Source of the DNA: Methanobacteriota archaeon
GTDB lineage: Archaea > Thermoplasmatota > Poseidoniia > Poseidoniales > Poseidoniaceae
Length of the DNA: 28,237 bases
Assembly: GCA_002728035.1 (NCBI GenBank)
Contig: PBUZ01000037.1
Span: 8,565 to 36,801 of the forward strand
Direction: 5' to 3'
Position 1 is the stretch's first letter. The number at the start of each line of letters is the position of its first letter. Both the position numbers and the translations under genes were made by a program. The notes below the pieces were generated by a model. It worked only from the letters and a program-made list of their open reading frames with translations, was not told where the DNA came from and did not search any database. Shown one piece after another: positions 25,427 to 28,237 of this stretch.

Positions 25427-27952
25427 ATGGGTGTGAAAGCAAAGCCAGGCGTGCAGGAGCGTATCCTGTTGCATTTGCTGGATTATTCTGGCTTCAAAGA
25501 CAGCATTGAGGTTCCGTTCGCTTTGTCACAAATGGGCATCGCAAACGCCGTTGCAATTGCACGCTCAAATGTGCCAAGAGCGATTGCAGGTCTCAAAGAC
25601 CAGGGCATCCTTGTTGAGCGACAAGCCCACGTCAAGGGAGTTTCTCGCAAACGGAAAGCATATTTTTTGACGGACAGCGGAATCACGCTTGCTGGAGAGA
25701 CTTGGGAACGCCTCGCAGAATACCCCATTCGTTGCATATTTGATGATCAAGCCCCGGTGGACACCACCTTGGGTGGCGCCAAATCCGTGGTGCCGTTTGA
25801 GTTGAGACCGGTTGATATCATTCGTTACATGGATGAACACAATTGCCTGGATCTTCGCTCGTTGACGGCGGACTTGGTGGAGCGTGACCTTTCGAAGCAT
25901 GTTGAAAAGCAACTCGTGACTTCACTTGCCGACTTGCCAAGGCTGCGTCATTTCTACGGACGAACCACCGAATTGGACAACATGTGCAATCTGCTTGAAG
26001 CACGAGCAACGACGTTGCTGGTGCCCGGGATTGCGGGCATCGGAAAGACCACGGTTGCCTCCAAATTGATTGAGCGGTTCATGCATCGACGCAATTTGCT
26101 CTACCACCGATGCCAGGATTGGGAGGGGTCACGCTCCTTCTTTGAGTCGATGGCAGATTGGCTTTCGAGCATGGGAAATTCGGATTTTGCCACCTATCTC
26201 GCAGCAACCCCAGTGCCACAACCAGCGGATGCAGCGAACTTGCTCATCGAAGCCTTGGAAGGTGCACCTTCGCTTATCGTGATCGATGACTTCCACAAAG
26301 TTTCGGATTTGGTGTTGCACCAAACATTTCAGGCCATGTCACTCGCGTTGCTTGGCAGTGAAGAGAAGATTGGCCTTGTCATCTTTTCACGCTCCTTCAA
26401 ACCCGTTGTTCCTACCAAAGATGCCGAGGGAAGAATTGCCAGTTTGGTGTTGCCACTCGATGGCCTTGATCCCGAATCCGGTCGTAAATTATTGACCAGT
26501 TTTGATGAACTTGAAGACGAGCAATGGCTCCATATTCACGGTCTTTCTCGTGGTCACCCACTGGTTCTTGAACTCATCAATCGTGGTGCCTCAGCAGGCG
26601 CGTTCCATGAAACGCTGGAAAATTATGTCACCGTAGAGATCTTTTCGAAATTAAGCGCGGAACAAAAGCGGGTGCTTTCAGCCCTCTCTGTGTTTCGGGA
26701 GCCCATGGTTCTGGATGCTTTGGCACAGCAGGGAATGAACACGGATGAATTGGACGACCTGGTTGAATCGGGGCTCGCTCGACAAGCAGATGCGAATACC
26801 TACGATGTCCACGATTTGATTCGAGAGTTTTTGCTACGCAGCCTAACACCTGCACTCAAATCGGAGTTTCACGCAAAATGTGCAACGTGGTACATGAAAC
26901 AAGGGACTTCTCATGAGATGCTCATCGAACTCGTCTACCATCGGACACAATCCGGTCAACATGAAGAGGCTTCAGAGATCATCGTGCGTGAGGGCCGTCA
27001 TCTCGTGTCACAGGGCCATATGGAACTCTTGGGGCTCATCGAGAAGATCGATGCGAAGGACCTCGACCCACTTGTTGTCGTCAAGATGTCTCAAATTCAG
27101 GGGGAAATATTGGCCCTGCTCGGCCGCTTGGACGATGCAGAAAGCCTGCTGAATTCGGCGCTCAGCCTCGCGGAGGAGCATGCTGAATTGATCATTCAAG
27201 CAGAGATTTTGTCTTCGTTGGCTGATGTGAGCCGAAAACAAGGGCACAGCGATGTGTCGTTGGAACGCCATAAAAATGCGCTCAAGCATTACATTTCGTT
27301 GGGTCACGCCCGTTGGGCAGCCAGGACATACAACAACATCGGTTATCTCCTTCGTCGAAAGAACGAACGAAACAAGGCCCTTGAGGCCTATGGAGAAGTT
27401 GAAGCCATCCTCAAGAGTTCAACCGATGAAGGTCTGGTGAGCAGCCAAATCACGCTTGCTCGTGCCCTGATCGACCTCGGCGAGGTGGACCGTGCACGCG
27501 AACACGCCATGGAATCTCACGAACGTACTGCTCAGATGGACGATACTGCGCTTCATGCACGTTCACAAGCGGTTCTCGGACGATACTATTCGAAGGCGGA
27601 GCAGTCGGAATTGGCGTTGTTCCATTACACGGAGGCTCTCGAGGCCATGAACGAGGCAGGAGATGTCCAAGCGCTGGTTGAAATCACCATGCTTCTCGGC
27701 GAAGTATTGCAAGACGCAGGTCGTTCGGATGAGGCCATGGAACATTATGCCCAAGCGCTCGTGCTTGCCGAGGCTAACGACCTCCGCATGCAAATTGGTG
27801 AATTACTGACACGATTGGGGGGTATGGCTCCCGACAAACAAGGGAGAATGGAGTATCTTCAGCGAGCGCTCGCAGTGTTCAGAGAGCTCGGTGCGAAGAA
27901 CCGCATGCGAGAAGTTCAATCCATGGTTCACCGCGCGGTCATGGGCCGCTAG
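25427..27952 (+). CDS. winged-helix / STAND-type ATPase / TPR protein, likely signal-responsive regulator
   Basis: 841-residue cytosolic protein. Residues 1-85 look like a winged helix-turn-helix (RILLHLLDYSGF, IARSNVPRAIAGLKDQGILV, RKRKAYFLTDSG). About 180-400 is a STAND/NB-ARC-like P-loop ATPase: FYGRTTELDN, Walker A VPGIAGIGKTT with Lys207, Walker B LIVIDD (Asp287/288), and the GxP block GLSRGHPLVLELI near 372. About 405-475 looks like a second winged helix (VHDLIREFLLRSL). From 480 to 830 are about seven to nine TPR-like helical repeats (AARTYNNIGYLLRRKNERNK). The layout parallels MalT/AfsR-like regulators, where TPRs sense a ligand and ATP drives oligomerisation. The start is set by GAGGGTG at 25416-25422. 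Co-transcription with the surface protein suggests that protein feeds a signal to it or is its target (inference). A defence STAND sensor is an alternative. Confidence 0.82.
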   Translation: MGVKAKPGVQERILLHLLDYSGFKDSIEVPFALSQMGIANAVAIARSNVPRAIAGLKDQGILVERQAHVKGVSRKRKAYFLTDSGITLAGETWERLAEYPIRCIFDDQAPVDTTLGGAKSVVPFELRPVDIIRYMDEHNCLDLRSLTADLVERDLSKHVEKQLVTSLADLPRLRHFYGRTTELDNMCNLLEARATTLLVPGIAGIGKTTVASKLIERFMHRRNLLYHRCQDWEGSRSFFESMADWLSSMGNSDFATYLAATPVPQPADAANLLIEALEGAPSLIVIDDFHKVSDLVLHQTFQAMSLALLGSEEKIGLVIFSRSFKPVVPTKDAEGRIASLVLPLDGLDPESGRKLLTSFDELEDEQWLHIHGLSRGHPLVLELINRGASAGAFHETLENYVTVEIFSKLSAEQKRVLSALSVFREPMVLDALAQQGMNTDELDDLVESGLARQADANTYDVHDLIREFLLRSLTPALKSEFHAKCATWYMKQGTSHEMLIELVYHRTQSGQHEEASEIIVREGRHLVSQGHMELLGLIEKIDAKDLDPLVVVKMSQIQGEILALLGRLDDAESLLNSALSLAEEHAELIIQAEILSSLADVSRKQGHSDVSLERHKNALKHYISLGHARWAARTYNNIGYLLRRKNERNKALEAYGEVEAILKSSTDEGLVSSQITLARALIDLGEVDRAREHAMESHERTAQMDDTALHARSQAVLGRYYSKAEQSELALFHYTEALEAMNEAGDVQALVEITMLLGEVLQDAGRSDEAMEHYAQALVLAEANDLRMQIGELLTRLGGMAPDKQGRMEYLQRALAVFRELGAKNRMREVQSMVHRAVMGR

Positions 27953-27953
27953 G

Positions 27954-28237
27954 TCATTGAACTGCCTGTGGGCGATCCAAGGACAAACTCGTCACACCGT
28001 TTTCGTGTACCACCCAAACTCGGTCAACCCCTGCGAGAGGGACACGACCTTCATGCCCTCCGTTTCCGGTCCCTGAGAGTGCAACTTCCATGTCCAGCGA
28101 GCCACCCTCATCGATGAGCATCAGCATGGTGTCATGAAGTTCGATCCAAAACAACGACTCGTCAGCTTCGGTTGGTCGCCAGGCGATTTCTTCTGCATAG
28201 GAGACGTTCCCACCCAGGCGACTTGCTTCATCGGCTC
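27954..28237 (-). CDS. C-terminal fragment of an unrecognised protein, 5' end beyond the window
   Basis: An open frame enters from the right edge and runs 93 codons to TGA (27956-27954), with no start needed inside the window; TTG 28154 is only an internal codon. The visible residues read like a small soluble beta-rich domain (AEEIAWRPTEADESLFWIEL, LDMEVALSGTGNG, VDRVWVVHENGVTSLSL). No family is recognised. It converges on the ATPase gene with a single base between the stop codons, so no terminator can lie between them. Confidence 0.65.
   Translation of the reverse strand, partial: ADEASRLGGNVSYAEEIAWRPTEADESLFWIELHDTMLMLIDEGGSLDMEVALSGTGNGGHEGRVPLAGVDRVWVVHENGVTSLSLDRPQAVQ

Overview
The window looks archaeal and most resembles a planktonic marine Thermoplasmatota genome of the Marine Group II / Poseidoniia type. 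The evidence is an AglB/STT3 oligosaccharyltransferase with a WWDYG motif, TATA-like boxes about 25 bases before start codons (leaderless style) mixed with GAGG-type Shine-Dalgarno sites, a tRNA gene without encoded CCA, and many long secreted beta-rich proteins that end in one membrane helix plus an acidic cytoplasmic tail. The lineage is inferred from gene style only; no marker gene such as rRNA is present.

Layout, left to right. (1) A minus-strand pair: a membrane-anchored protein with several OB-like segments (1068-2819) followed at once by a TctA/DUF112-type permease that runs off the left edge (1-1058). (2) Divergent from it, a COG1078-type HD phosphohydrolase (2920-4227), a CAU-anticodon tRNA (4264-4337), a secreted protein with a PGF-CTERM-like tail (4435-5367) and an unrecognised membrane protein (5459-6679). 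(3) A convergent minus-strand surface protein (6704-8470), divergent from purD (8571-9842). (4) A plus-strand block of cell-surface genes: a 3186-residue AglB fusion (9990-19550), a membrane-tethered subtilisin-like protease (19614-20822), a 1460-residue parallel beta-helix/Ig-like surface protein (21024-25406), and, 20 bases later, a winged-helix/STAND-ATPase/TPR protein (25427-27952). (5) A minus-strand gene fragment enters from the right edge (27954-28237).

The standout is the AglB fusion. A complete-looking catalytic OST core (about residues 358-1400) is preceded by an extra multi-spanning membrane region of about 350 residues. It is followed by about 1780 extracellular residues containing a tandem array of beta-sandwich units spaced about 97 residues apart, a CARDB/NEW3-like domain and a final membrane helix. 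The tail carries roughly 35-40 N-x-S/T sequons by eye, so the enzyme may be its own major substrate or a structural part of the cell surface. With the neighbouring protease, the beta-helix protein and the ATPase/regulator, the right half of the window reads as a cell-surface glycoprotein assembly and sensing locus; that joint role is inference.

No CRISPR array, insertion sequence, integrase or rRNA gene was seen. Genes are densely packed and the longest gaps, all under 210 bases, hold promoter- and terminator-like elements.
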